From positions 372,001 to 436,000 of the forward strand of contig NZ_RQGQ01000016.1 of NCBI RefSeq assembly GCF_004770265.1: DNA of 64,000 nucleotides. Direction: 5' to 3'. Shown here piece by piece: positions 28,408 through 37,640 of the stretch; the first letter of the stretch is position 1; every line of letters starts with the position of its first letter. This DNA is from Leptospira congkakensis. Its GTDB lineage: Bacteria > Spirochaetota > Leptospiria > Leptospirales > Leptospiraceae. The notes beneath the pieces are model-generated. The model was not told the DNA's origin. It was given only the letters and a program-made list of their open reading frames with translations, and searched no databases. The translations under genes were made by a program, and so were the position numbers.

Positions 28408-30900
28408 TTCATCCAAAATTGACAAAGCTTCCATCGGGGGAATTTTGTTTGGATCAATTTGTTTTAATCTTTTCAATACCTTTTCTTCGTTAGCTGAAAG
28501 ATTGGTCGATGGACTCTCCATAAGACCAGCAAACAAACTTGGTTCTTCATTTTTAATTTTGATTTCTCGTTTTTTGGATTCCAAACCAAAAAGGATTTCT
28601 TTGGCTCGATCCGAAACGGATTCAGGAATTCCTGCAAGTTTTGCAACGTAGATTCCAAATGATTGTTTGGATTTTCCGCGTTTGACTTTTTTTAAGAATA
28701 GGATTTCTCCTTCTTTTTCAAACGTATCCAAATACAAATTAAAGATTCCATTTCCTTTTTCGAGTTCCGTCAACTCATGATAATGAGTAGCAAAAATGGT
28801 TTTTGGTTTGGGGAATTTAAGAGTCAAAAATTCTAAAATGGCCCAAGCGATGGATAGTCCGTCATAGGTGGAGGTTCCCCGGCCCACTTCATCAAAGAGA
28901 ATGAGGCTGTTTTCTGAGAATTGATTGAGGATGGTAGCGGTCTCTTTCATCTCTACAAAAAAAGTAGACTCACCCTTTGTGAGGTTATCCCCCGAACCAA
29001 TCCGAGTGAAGATCCTATCCACAACGGCAAGAGATGCTTTTTTTGCCGGAACATAAGATCCCATTTGGAATAGAATTTGGTTGATTGCAATTTGGCGCAT
29101 AAAAGTGGATTTACCGGCCATATTCGGACCAGTTAACACGGCAATGGCGTTGTCTTTGGGATTGAGTTCTAAACTATTGGGTACAAAACGTTCACCAATA
29201 GGTAAAAAAGTTTCCACAACAGGATGGCGGGATTCGGAATAGTTTAAGATTCCATCATTACGAATCTCAGGCCTTGTCCATTGGTATTCTTCTTTTGTTT
29301 CCGTAAGTGATAGATGGTAATCTAAAGAGGCCACTTCTGTGGAAAGAGTTAGAAATTCTTCATAAAGAGAAATACAATGTGCGACTAATTCTTCGAATTT
29401 TTCTTTTTCAATCCTTTCGATAATTTCATCTGCTTGTAGGATAGCTCGTTCTAATTCTTCTAATTCAGGAGACGTAAATCTTTCTCCTGTCACTAAGGTT
29501 TGTTTTTTTAAAAAATGTGCGGGAACTTCTTTCGCCTGTGCTTTGGAAATTTCAATAAAGTATCCGAGGATTTTATTGTAACGAATCTTTAAAGAGGAAA
29601 TGCCTGAGGCTTTTTTTTCCTTCTCTTCCAATTCCAAAATCCAATCTTTTCCTTTTTCGCGGGCAAGGATGGCATCATCGTATTCTTTATTGAATCCCGA
29701 TTTTAAAAATGGAGAATTTCCTAAAAATACAGGAAGTTCTCCTTCAAAGAGAGTATCAAAAAAAACTTTCGACAAAGTGTTTAGTTCTTTGGGAAGTTTT
29801 GAAAAATCATAACCAATTCCATCTAATATGGTTTTGATATTTGTTGTAGATTCTAAACTTTTATCAATCCCTCGGAAGTCACGAGGCAGGGCTTTCCCTA
29901 CGCGAAAACGAGTGAGAACTCGCTCCAAATCAATCAAATCACCTAACAATTCTTTGATTTGGAATCTTTCTTTTTTGTTGGCTGATAGAATTTCTATTTT
30001 GTCCCAATGAGATTTGATTTTGTTTTCATCTCGTGTAGGAAATAAAATTCTTTGTTTGAGATACCTTTTGCCGGTGGCCGTAATACATCGGTTGAGAACT
30101 CCAAATAAAGTATGATTTTTATCATTTGGATTTTCTACTAACTCTAAATGGGAAACGGTTTGTTCATCTAAAATCAAATATTCGTTTTCATCAATTCGTC
30201 TGGGTGATTTAAAAACAAAGTTTTGTTTGCGGTAATTGTATTGAAGATAAGCATCCAGAACATGGACTACGGTATCAATCCCAGCGCCCTTTTTTTTGGG
30301 TAAGTAGTCCGGAGGAATTTTGGAAAGGATTATTTTTGACTCTCTGGCGAGTGGCGGTAATTCATCTGTGTAAATAATCTCTTTGGGAGAAAATCGTTTG
30401 ATGGTATCGTTGATTCTTTCTGTTTCATTTTCTGAAAAAAAGAAATATAAAAGTTCGGAAGTGGAAACGTCAGCAAACGCTAAGTAAACGGATGTTTTTT
30501 CTTTGTAGTATAAAGACAAATAGTTGTTTTGGTATCCACCAAGAAGGTTGTCCTCCACCACTGTTCCTGGTGTGATGATCCGCACCACTTCCCTCGACAT
30601 GATTTTGGCTTTGGGATCTTCTGGTTTTGTTTGTTCACAAACCACTACTTTTTTACCAGCTGCAATGAGTCTTGATATATAACTTTCCGTAGCATGGTAA
30701 GGAATCCCCGCCATTGGAATTTGGTTTTGGCGTTTGGTAAGAGTGATGTCTAAAATCTGCGCGGCAATTTTTGCATCGTCCAAAAACATTTCATAAAAAT
30801 CACCCATACGAAAGAATACAATCCCATCAGGATGTTGTTCTTTCACTTCCGTGTACTGGCGCATGACCGGAGTGTTCAATGCTTCATAGTGTTCGGACAT
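28378..30900 (-). CDS. mutS: DNA mismatch repair protein MutS
   Basis: This 840-residue mismatch-recognition ATPase has the mismatch-contact motif FFRMGDFYEMF near residue 28-38, with the Phe-x-Glu. The ATPase domain has Walker A LTGPNMAGKSTFMRQ at about residue 590, Walker B LILFDEVGRGTSTYDGLS, and FATHYHELTELE. The length is that of MutS1. It overlaps trpF by 17 bases upstream and serB by 30 at the 3' end. No mutL is in the window. Confidence 0.98.
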   Translation of the reverse strand: MSEHYEALNTPVMRQYTEVKEQHPDGIVFFRMGDFYEMFLDDAKIAAQILDITLTKRQNQIPMAGIPYHATESYISRLIAAGKKVVVCEQTKPEDPKAKIMSREVVRIITPGTVVEDNLLGGYQNNYLSLYYKEKTSVYLAFADVSTSELLYFFFSENETERINDTIKRFSPKEIIYTDELPPLARESKIILSKIPPDYLPKKKGAGIDTVVHVLDAYLQYNYRKQNFVFKSPRRIDENEYLILDEQTVSHLELVENPNDKNHTLFGVLNRCITATGKRYLKQRILFPTRDENKIKSHWDKIEILSANKKERFQIKELLGDLIDLERVLTRFRVGKALPRDFRGIDKSLESTTNIKTILDGIGYDFSKLPKELNTLSKVFFDTLFEGELPVFLGNSPFLKSGFNKEYDDAILAREKGKDWILELEEKEKKASGISSLKIRYNKILGYFIEISKAQAKEVPAHFLKKQTLVTGERFTSPELEELERAILQADEIIERIEKEKFEELVAHCISLYEEFLTLSTEVASLDYHLSLTETKEEYQWTRPEIRNDGILNYSESRHPVVETFLPIGERFVPNSLELNPKDNAIAVLTGPNMAGKSTFMRQIAINQILFQMGSYVPAKKASLAVVDRIFTRIGSGDNLTKGESTFFVEMKETATILNQFSENSLILFDEVGRGTSTYDGLSIAWAILEFLTLKFPKPKTIFATHYHELTELEKGNGIFNLYLDTFEKEGEILFLKKVKRGKSKQSFGIYVAKLAGIPESVSDRAKEILFGLESKKREIKIKNEEPSLFAGLMESPSTNLSANEEKVLKRLKQIDPNKIPPMEALSILDELKRILKEKD

Positions 30901-31516
30901 TGTGTACCAATTCTTTTATTTTATTTGGATCTTTTTTTTCATCGGTTTCGACCCCGCTTGCCACATCGATTCCATAAGGATGGACTGTTTCTAAAGCGGA
31001 TTTTACATTGGTTGGGGTAATTCCGCCAGCAAGTAAGAAGGGTCGTTTTACGGACGTTACATACTCCCAAGGAAAACTATGACCCGTTCCGCCACCAAAA
31101 TCTTTTTTGTAACTATCTAAGATGACTAAATCGGATTTAGGTTCTAGATCTTCATCAGAAGTTACCTTTTCTTGGATACGAATGGCAGGTAGGAGTGATT
31201 TTTTTTCCGTTAAGTTCTCCCAAAGTTCTGTTGTGAGAAATTTATCACCACGAATGAGTTGGATGAGGTCTGGTTGGAACTTATCCTTTAAACTTTGAAT
31301 TTCGGTCGGAGAGTTTTCAAAAAATAAAAATACTAATTTAGGGAATCCAGGTTTGTTTCTGATTTTGAGTAAACTTTCGGCAGTTCCTTCGTGGATCTGT
31401 CTTGGGGAACGTGGGGAGAAGTTTAGGCCGACAAAATCGACCTGGAGGTCCACACAAAGTTCGAGTGTGGCCAGGTCTTTGATTCCACAGATTTTGATTT
31501 TGTATCCGGTTCCCAT
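30884..31516 (-). CDS. trpF: phosphoribosylanthranilate isomerase
   Basis: This 210-residue TIM-barrel enzyme of tryptophan synthesis starts KIKICGIKDLATLE with the catalytic Cys, contains VDFVGLNFSPRSPRQI, has the general-acid Asp in LVILDSYKK, and ends with the phosphate-binding segments LLAGGITPTNV and GIDVASGVETDEKKD. It overlaps mutS by 17 bases. Other trp genes are not in the window. Confidence 0.95.
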   Translation of the reverse strand: MGTGYKIKICGIKDLATLELCVDLQVDFVGLNFSPRSPRQIHEGTAESLLKIRNKPGFPKLVFLFFENSPTEIQSLKDKFQPDLIQLIRGDKFLTTELWENLTEKKSLLPAIRIQEKVTSDEDLEPKSDLVILDSYKKDFGGGTGHSFPWEYVTSVKRPFLLAGGITPTNVKSALETVHPYGIDVASGVETDEKKDPNKIKELVHNVRTL

Positions 31517-31532
31517 CGAGAACCAGATTGAA

Positions 31533-32153
31533 TCAACTCAGATCAGAGGCAATCGATCCTTTGTATCCGTAGTGTAAAAATTTAAGGAAACTATCCTGAT
31601 AGAACAACATATCGTCTTTGGGAATTCCTTGTCGTACCATTTGGACGAAGATATTTAGAAAGAAAGAAAGGATGTTTCTGACAACAAACTCACTGACTTC
31701 TCCCTTGTAACTTGGTGTTTTTTCTTTGAAGGAAGTATATTGTTCAAAATTGATTTTTGTAAGACGGGTGAGAACCGTATCGGGAAATTCTTCCAAATGA
31801 GAACCTTGTGATTTGGTTAACAGAAGGATAAAATCATCTCGATTGGAGTCTACGTATTCGAGTGCAATGTGGAATCTCTCTTTCCAAGCATCATAACTGT
31901 CGTTAAATCTTTTTTCGAAATAATCTGGATGGGAAACATAAGCAAAAGCTTTCTCCATTCCTGAAAGCACCGGTTGTAAAATCTCTGTTAGAAGGTGTTC
32001 CTTGTTTTCAAAGTAATTGTAGATATTACTCGTGGAGACTTTTGCTTTTTTGGCAATGGTTCGCATACTTGCCTTCTCAAAACCGAGTTGGATGAATTCC
32101 TCTCGAGCCGCTTGTAAGATTTCTTTTCTTGTATGTTCTTTGGGAGTTTGCAT
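31533..32153 (-). CDS. TetR/AcrR family transcriptional regulator
   Basis: This 206-residue protein has an N-terminal helix-turn-helix with family residues: TRKEILQAAREEFIQLGFE, then TIAKKAKVSTSNIYNYFENKEHLL. The C-terminal ligand domain (residues 60-206) is all helical and not assignable. It lies 16 bases before trpF; its target is unknown and could be its own operon. No palindrome stood out by eye in the 62 bases before the start. Confidence 0.9.
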   Translation of the reverse strand: MQTPKEHTRKEILQAAREEFIQLGFEKASMRTIAKKAKVSTSNIYNYFENKEHLLTEILQPVLSGMEKAFAYVSHPDYFEKRFNDSYDAWKERFHIALEYVDSNRDDFILLLTKSQGSHLEEFPDTVLTRLTKINFEQYTSFKEKTPSYKGEVSEFVVRNILSFFLNIFVQMVRQGIPKDDMLFYQDSFLKFLHYGYKGSIASDLS

Positions 32154-32215
32154 GGTCCTGAACGTTGTTTCCTAAAAGAACAATGTCGTTCAGGATTCAT
32201 TTGTAAAGTTTAATT

Positions 32216-33415
32216 TTACATGTTTATTGTATTTTGTATCAAATTTGCCACAATTCCATACAACCGAAAACTTCCTAACACCAAAACCGGAGATCTGCCT
32301 TGGAATAGGGCTTTTAACTCCTCTTCGGTCTGAACCCGGACAGTTTTTGTTTTTAGGGCTTCTGGAAGTTCGGAAAAAGATCCAAAACCTGGGCCCTCCC
32401 AAAGATAAAGAGACTCGAGTGGGAGATTTTCCAGTGCTAACAAAATCCCTTCTCGGTCTTTGTCGGGTAGACTACCCAAAACAATCACAAACGATTGATG
32501 AGTCAGAGAAAACTCAAGGGTAGTGGTGGTGATGGCTACTGGATTGTGGGCGGGATCAAAAACAATTTCAGGAGATTTGTTTAAAACTTCCATTCGTCCT
32601 TTTGGTCGGCCTATTCTTTCAAAGGAAATGGATTTTAGTTTGGGTTCGAATTCTGGAAACAGATCGCTAAGGGTAGTTTTGGAAAAGAGAAAGTTGGTTT
32701 CTAGATAGGTTGGTTTTTTTTCGAGAGGGAGGATCTGAAGCCTTGTTTTGTTTCCCGAAAAATTTTGAATGATGGTTCGGAGGGAGTTGTCCTCTGGATC
32801 CATTGCTACCAACTTTCGGCAAACTTCTGTTAGAATTCCTAACTTTTCTAAACAAATTTTTTCTTTGGTATCACCTAAAATTTCAGAATGGTCCAATCCA
32901 ATTTTTGTGAGTACAAGAAAGTCTGCCTCAACCAGTTTTGTGGCATCGAGTCTTCCCCCAAGCCCTGCTTCCCAAATTTCGAATTCTGTTTTTTCTGCGG
33001 CAAAGTAGAGGTAAGAAAATACCGTCAAAAATTCGAAATAGGAAAGTGACCTAAATTTTTCTAAATTGGGAAGGATGATTTTGGAGAAGAAGGTTTCAAC
33101 ATCCACTTCCTTCGGAATTGCAGGTTTGCCTTCTTTAAAGATTTGAAATCTTTCTAAAGGTGAGAGTAGGTGTGGAGAAGTATAAAGTCCTGTTTTGAAT
33201 CCTAAAACAGATAATAGAGAGGCTAAGTAATGTGAGGTGGAACCTTTTCCATTGGTTCCGACTACACTGATTCGAATGGGTTTGTGTACACCATGTTCGG
33301 ATTTTACAAATTGGAAAAGTTCGGAAAGGCCATCTAAAGAATAGGACTGAAAGACATTGAAGTTTCTTGTTTTTTCTATATTTTGAAGGCTATGTAAAAA
33401 ATCTAAAAACAACAT
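32216..33415 (-). CDS. folC: folylpolyglutamate synthase / dihydrofolate synthase
   Basis: This 399-residue Mur-ligase-type enzyme adds glutamate to (dihydro)folates. It has the P-loop ISVVGTNGKGSTSHYLASLL, then GLYTSPHLLSPLERFQI, the central WEAGLGGRLDATKLV and LTKIGLDHSEILGDT segments with the metal-binding His, and VFDPAHNPVAI. Only one such gene is visible, so it may do both reactions. Confidence 0.92.
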   Translation of the reverse strand: MLFLDFLHSLQNIEKTRNFNVFQSYSLDGLSELFQFVKSEHGVHKPIRISVVGTNGKGSTSHYLASLLSVLGFKTGLYTSPHLLSPLERFQIFKEGKPAIPKEVDVETFFSKIILPNLEKFRSLSYFEFLTVFSYLYFAAEKTEFEIWEAGLGGRLDATKLVEADFLVLTKIGLDHSEILGDTKEKICLEKLGILTEVCRKLVAMDPEDNSLRTIIQNFSGNKTRLQILPLEKKPTYLETNFLFSKTTLSDLFPEFEPKLKSISFERIGRPKGRMEVLNKSPEIVFDPAHNPVAITTTTLEFSLTHQSFVIVLGSLPDKDREGILLALENLPLESLYLWEGPGFGSFSELPEALKTKTVRVQTEEELKALFQGRSPVLVLGSFRLYGIVANLIQNTINM

Positions 33416-33456
33416 GATTAATTCTTCTCTGAACCTCTAATAGAAAGACAATATCT

Positions 33457-34347
33457 TTAGGATCTGTTTTTCAGCTGTTTTAGTAACAAGGATTCTACTT
33501 TCTCTATCCATTTGGATTTGACTTCTAAATTTGTAAAGAGTTCAAATTGTCTGATCCCTTGGTAAAGTAACATATGGTATCCGGGAATGATCTCTGCTTT
33601 TTTTTTCTTAGCTTGTTTTACCAAATCAGTCTCTAGCGGATTGTAAACTATGTCGAATAACGTGTGTTTCTTGGTGAAAAAGTTTTTATGGAGAAGGGGT
33701 TCTCCGCCAAATCCTTTCATTCCCACAGGAGTTGTATGAATGATTAGATCATAATTTCCTGCATCTTTTAGGCTTTCCTCTTTCGAAGTCACACCCAACC
33801 AATCTGGGTTTTCTAACGATTGTAAGATTTCTTTGGTTGCGGATTCATTTCTTGCGAGAATTTTTACTTTTCTTTGAATTTTTCCATTTCCAATGTTTTG
33901 TTTGAGAGATTCTGCAATGGCAAAAAGGATTCCTTTTGCGCTTCCGCCACTCCCAAGTACCAAAATTTGTTTTTCTATTTTTGGATCTAAAAGTTTGGAG
34001 TTGGATTTGATGATGGATCTTACTGCTCCCGTTCCGTCTGTATTTACCGCTTGGATTCCTTCACGAAAGAGTAGTGTATTAGAAGAACCCATTGTTTTTG
34101 AAGTTGTACAAACATCGTTTGCTTGTGAATAGGCCCATTCTTTGAAGGGAATGGTAACAGAAACACCTTTGACACCCAGGTCGATCAGGGGACGTAAACC
34201 TATCTCTTTCCAGTTTTGGTTTTCAAAAACTAAATACACTCCATCATATCCAGTGAGTTGGAAAAGAGTGTTATGAATCCAAGGAGAAAGGGTATGTCCT
34301 AAGGGATATCCCAAGATGCCAAATATCTCTGTGTGTTTTGAATACAA
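33457..34347 (-). CDS. aroE: shikimate dehydrogenase
   Basis: This 296-residue NADPH-dependent enzyme of chorismate synthesis has the N-terminal GYPLGHTLSPWIHN (shikimate-binding Ser), SVTIPFKEWAYSQANDV with the catalytic Lys, TDGTGAVRSI with the catalytic Asp, and the nucleotide fold VLGSGGSAKGILFAI. Near the end QGIRQFELFTN contains the conserved Gln. It is 41 bases upstream of folC on the same strand. Confidence 0.95.
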   Translation of the reverse strand: MYSKHTEIFGILGYPLGHTLSPWIHNTLFQLTGYDGVYLVFENQNWKEIGLRPLIDLGVKGVSVTIPFKEWAYSQANDVCTTSKTMGSSNTLLFREGIQAVNTDGTGAVRSIIKSNSKLLDPKIEKQILVLGSGGSAKGILFAIAESLKQNIGNGKIQRKVKILARNESATKEILQSLENPDWLGVTSKEESLKDAGNYDLIIHTTPVGMKGFGGEPLLHKNFFTKKHTLFDIVYNPLETDLVKQAKKKKAEIIPGYHMLLYQGIRQFELFTNLEVKSKWIEKVESLLLKQLKNRS

Positions 34348-34420
34348 GGAAAACCTCTTTTTTATCTTATGGACTTACGAACTGCTTACCGAAAATAGGT
34401 AATAGAAAGGTACAAGAACA

Positions 34421-34765
34421 ATGATTTCATTACCACTTGCCGCACCATCAGAACCGTGGACCATTCTCGTAGATATTTTATTCTTTTTTCTCGCATCCGC
34501 AGCCTGTGCCTATTATTTTTATTATTATAAACGTAAAGACTTACTCGGAAAATTTTGGGGATCCACATTCGTAGCTGGAATTGGTGCGTTGATCGTTTTT
34601 GCAACCTTCCAAACCTACATTCGTGATATCATCATGTGGCTCATGTCACCAAAAATTGGGTCTACTCAATTATCCAACGTGAACTTGGTTGCCATCTTTC
34701 TTGGTGGATTTACTGCTCTTTACATCATGAACCGCATCAACCATAACAAAGAAAGAAGAGATTGA
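34421..34765 (+). CDS. small membrane protein of unknown function
   Basis: This 114-residue protein has three to four hydrophobic segments (about residues 13-33, 46-68, 88-104) and a short basic tail. I do not recognise the family. It is divergent from aroE, with a 73-base gap that probably holds both promoters. Its last 96 bases overlap the 3' end of the glycosyltransferase gene on the other strand. Confidence 0.7.
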   Translation: MISLPLAAPSEPWTILVDILFFFLASAACAYYFYYYKRKDLLGKFWGSTFVAGIGALIVFATFQTYIRDIIMWLMSPKIGSTQLSNVNLVAIFLGGFTALYIMNRINHNKERRD

Positions 34766-35512
34766 TTTCGATTTTTCATATAACTTTAAGTATTTAAGAA
34801 AATTATAATAAAATCCTAGTAGGGCGAGAACAAACCCTTGTTTCCCATCTAGGATTCCCAACCGAATCCAATACATATAAAATCCTTTAAAACAGGCCTT
34901 TAAAAAAGCCCAGAAAACGGAACTTCGTTTTCCCTTTCTAAACTCTTCCTCAGCAAACAAACTAGAATAACGATCTATGAATTGTAAATGATCGGATATG
35001 TTTTTATAAGAATAGTGAAAAAGTGGGTTTTTTAATTTGATTGGTTTTCCGATGAGTTTTACTCTTTCATGCACCAAACCACCGCTAAACTCTCCGGCAG
35101 TTTTTTTAAACAAACGAATTTGATAGTTGGGATAGTATCCGCCAAATCGAATCCATTTTCCTAAATAATAAGTCAAACGCGGAACTAGATAACCAACAGA
35201 TTGTAACTTGTTGTCCGTGAAGAGTTCTGTGATTTCCGATTTTAAGCCATCTGATACCACTTCGTCCGCATCAATGGCAAGCACCCAATCGTATTTTGTT
35301 TGTTCGATAGCAAAGTTTTTTTGATCCGCGTAGTTGACGAACTTACGAAAAAAAACACGAGCACCTAAAGATTTAGCAATCTCAACTGTTTTGTCTGTAG
35401 AACCAGAATCGATCACAACAATATCTTCTATAAAAGAAAGGGCCTCGAGCGTGCGAGAAATGTTATCCTCTTCGTTGAGAGTAATGATGGCACAAGATAA
35501 AGGAAGGGGCAT
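34670..35512 (-). CDS. family 2 glycosyltransferase (WaaE/KdtX-like)
   Basis: This 280-residue GT-A enzyme has the nucleotide-binding strand LSCAIITLNEEDNISRTLEA, the IVVIDSGSTDKTVEIA segment, and the metal-binding ADADEV-like motif WVLAIDADEVVSDGL. The overall pattern matches glycosyltransferases of the WaaE/LgtF group that decorate the LPS core, but the acceptor is unknown. The last 30 or so residues are Ser/Lys/Val-rich, antisense to the neighbouring gene, and look like an extension beyond the family's usual end. Confidence 0.88.
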   Translation of the reverse strand: MPLPLSCAIITLNEEDNISRTLEALSFIEDIVVIDSGSTDKTVEIAKSLGARVFFRKFVNYADQKNFAIEQTKYDWVLAIDADEVVSDGLKSEITELFTDNKLQSVGYLVPRLTYYLGKWIRFGGYYPNYQIRLFKKTAGEFSGGLVHERVKLIGKPIKLKNPLFHYSYKNISDHLQFIDRYSSLFAEEEFRKGKRSSVFWAFLKACFKGFYMYWIRLGILDGKQGFVLALLGFYYNFLKYLKLYEKSKSISSFFVMVDAVHDVKSSKSTKKDGNQVHVG

Positions 35513-35515
35513 AAT

Positions 35516-36220
35516 TTAAATTTGATTGGGGTCGCGGACAGAGATGAACTTATCAGAGAGTGGAATTTCCAACCTGGCAATGGTGGAATCTTCTCCGATG
35601 ATGATACGAAAGAAATTGGGGTCGATACCTTCCCCTTTTAACATAATGAGAATTAGGGCAAGTCCAAGGCCTGCTCCTTCCGTGGTATCCGCATTGTCCA
35701 TGTAGAACTGAGCGATGTCATCATACACCATCCCTTTCTCCAATCGTTCGCGGATTGCTTTTTCTTCTTCCTTGGCAATAGGTGTGTTGTTGATGACTTC
35801 GATGATGATTCCATCATCATTAAATTTAAAATTAATTAAGCAGTAGTATCCTTTCTTTTTGGCTTTCATTCCAAATTCATTGGACATCTCTTCGGAAAAC
35901 ATCTCGCGGTATTCTCTGACCCCTCTCGCATATTGCGAAGGGTTTAGCATACTGTACCCGCGTTCTTCAAAAAAGACACGTTTTTGATTGGCTTTGCAGG
36001 CATTGATGGCCAGTTCTTTAATGATGGTGTAAAGAGTAGGGACAAGAGTGGGATAGGTAAGGCGATCTAAGATGAGACCAACGGCTTCCTTGATGTGCTC
36101 CTCTACGGATTTGGAGACCCGGTGAGTCTTTAGCGAGAGAATTTTCCCATTTTCGATGTGTAATTTGATGTGATCAGAAATCTCGCTTGTTTCCTTTCCC
36201 ATACCCGAAATCTTTTCCAT
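35516..36220 (-). CDS. GHKL ATPase-like protein without a kinase dimerisation domain
   Basis: This 234-residue soluble protein resembles histidine-kinase-type ATP-binding domains: N box TIIKELAINACKANQKR, and a G2-like segment DTTEGAGLGLALILIML. Between them the expected D-x-G-x-G (G1) box reads VINNTPIAKEEE, so ATP binding may be altered. No H-box or transmembrane part is present. The start MEKISGMG is preferred, with AAGGA upstream; a longer frame would overlap the divergent neighbour. A regulatory role, such as a protein kinase or anti-sigma-like switch, is inferred. Confidence 0.7.
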   Translation of the reverse strand: MEKISGMGKETSEISDHIKLHIENGKILSLKTHRVSKSVEEHIKEAVGLILDRLTYPTLVPTLYTIIKELAINACKANQKRVFFEERGYSMLNPSQYARGVREYREMFSEEMSNEFGMKAKKKGYYCLINFKFNDDGIIIEVINNTPIAKEEEKAIRERLEKGMVYDDIAQFYMDNADTTEGAGLGLALILIMLKGEGIDPNFFRIIIGEDSTIARLEIPLSDKFISVRDPNQI

Positions 36221-36257
36221 TCTAGTCCTTACTGTCAAGGTAACTAAGACCGCTAGT

Positions 36258-37640
36258 ATGAAAAACCGCAGGCTTCTATTCCTCTCCTTATTTCTATCGG
36301 CTTTTGCCCCCACGATACTTTTGTCTCAAAATTTGAAAATGAAATCGGTTCGGATCTGGGACAGTGAAAAAGCCAATTTTGGCGGATTTGTCGATTTAGA
36401 GGTGGTTCAAGGCAAAATCCTTTCTTTAAAAGAGGGGACACCTATTGTACAACCTAAGTACTTATTGCCCGGATTTTGTGATGCTTCTGTCACCATTGGG
36501 GCTGATTCCATGGGCGGAAAAACCGGCCGAGATGAACTTCCGACCTATCTTTCGGGATATTTGGCTGCTGGATTTAGCCATATTGAGTCCGTGGGAGATC
36601 CAGGACTCACCCCAGTACAAAACGAAATCGTTAAATCAAAATGGTTTTCCCCCATCCTCGTCCAATCCCAAAAACCAGCTCTCTATTCTGAATTGTCCAT
36701 TGGGGAAGGGGCCTTGTATACTTCTGGTCTTACCCATGTTCCCGATTCCAAAAGGAACCGCCACCTCCCCATTTTTTTGAAAGAAGCCGATAACCGAGGA
36801 TTTTCACAGACAGAGCTTTTTTCTAAACGGAGAGAAGGAGAGGAAAAAGGATTCCTTCCCATTGCCTACACTTTCTCAGACAAAACCAGCTGGGAAGATG
36901 CTTTGGATACTGGTTTTGCTGTTATTTTCCATCCGATGCCAGAAGGTACAAACTTGTACCGAGCCCAAAAACGAGATTTTCTTTGGGCACCCATGCTTTC
37001 TGTTTTGTATCTTCAAAACTTAAAACAGAAACCGGAGGAATGGAAAAAAGAGTCAGAAAACTGGTCACGCCTCCATTCGGTGTTTGGATCTAGATGGAAG
37101 GATTCTTTGGCTTTGGAATCGTCCGCGGAGGAAGCCGGGTCCGATTTTAGCTCCAATGATTTTTCACAATACCAGTCCACTTTCCAAACCGAAGCGGAAG
37201 CGAGAAAGAACCTACTTTTTGCCAGTGGGGCTGGGCATTGGGGACTTTTTCCTGGGCAAGCTGCCATAGTTGAGGTCGGACTTTGGGAGTCTCTCCTAAC
37301 CAAACCAAAAGAAAGAAAGTTGGATTTAGCATCAAACCGTCCAGGATTTTGGGCCTCCCTATTTGGTTCTTTTTCCCCTAGTCTTCTTTCTACAAATGCT
37401 GATCCAGAATCCTTACCGCAGATTCGTAGGGAGATCATCCAAACTTTGACAGTGAAGACCTGCAATTTTCTCGGAGCCGACCATGGAGGAAGGATTCGCG
37501 TTGGAGGACCCGCCCATTTTTCCGTTCATAACGAAAATCCTTTGAAGCGCGCTTCCGGAATATTTCCAATTGAATCCATGGTATTAGGAGGAAAACTGGT
37601 CTATACCCCAAAACCCACCAAGGAAGGAACCACAAAATGA
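36258..37640 (+). CDS. exported amidohydrolase-like protein lacking the metal site
   Basis: This is a 460-residue protein with a signal peptide (LLFLSLFLSAFAPTILLSQ). The fold-defining ends are those of imidazolonepropionase-type amidohydrolases: KYLLPGFCDASVTIG at residues 67-81 sits where the family has L-P-G-x-x-D-x-H-x-H, and NFLGADHGGRIRVGGPAHFS plus NENPL at the C-terminus matches the closing beta-sandwich. Both metal-binding His of the first strand are replaced by Ser and Thr, so ordinary hydrolase activity is unlikely. A binding or structural role in the periplasm is inferred. It overlaps the next gene in an ATGA junction. Confidence 0.7.
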   Translation: MKNRRLLFLSLFLSAFAPTILLSQNLKMKSVRIWDSEKANFGGFVDLEVVQGKILSLKEGTPIVQPKYLLPGFCDASVTIGADSMGGKTGRDELPTYLSGYLAAGFSHIESVGDPGLTPVQNEIVKSKWFSPILVQSQKPALYSELSIGEGALYTSGLTHVPDSKRNRHLPIFLKEADNRGFSQTELFSKRREGEEKGFLPIAYTFSDKTSWEDALDTGFAVIFHPMPEGTNLYRAQKRDFLWAPMLSVLYLQNLKQKPEEWKKESENWSRLHSVFGSRWKDSLALESSAEEAGSDFSSNDFSQYQSTFQTEAEARKNLLFASGAGHWGLFPGQAAIVEVGLWESLLTKPKERKLDLASNRPGFWASLFGSFSPSLLSTNADPESLPQIRREIIQTLTVKTCNFLGADHGGRIRVGGPAHFSVHNENPLKRASGIFPIESMVLGGKLVYTPKPTKEGTTK

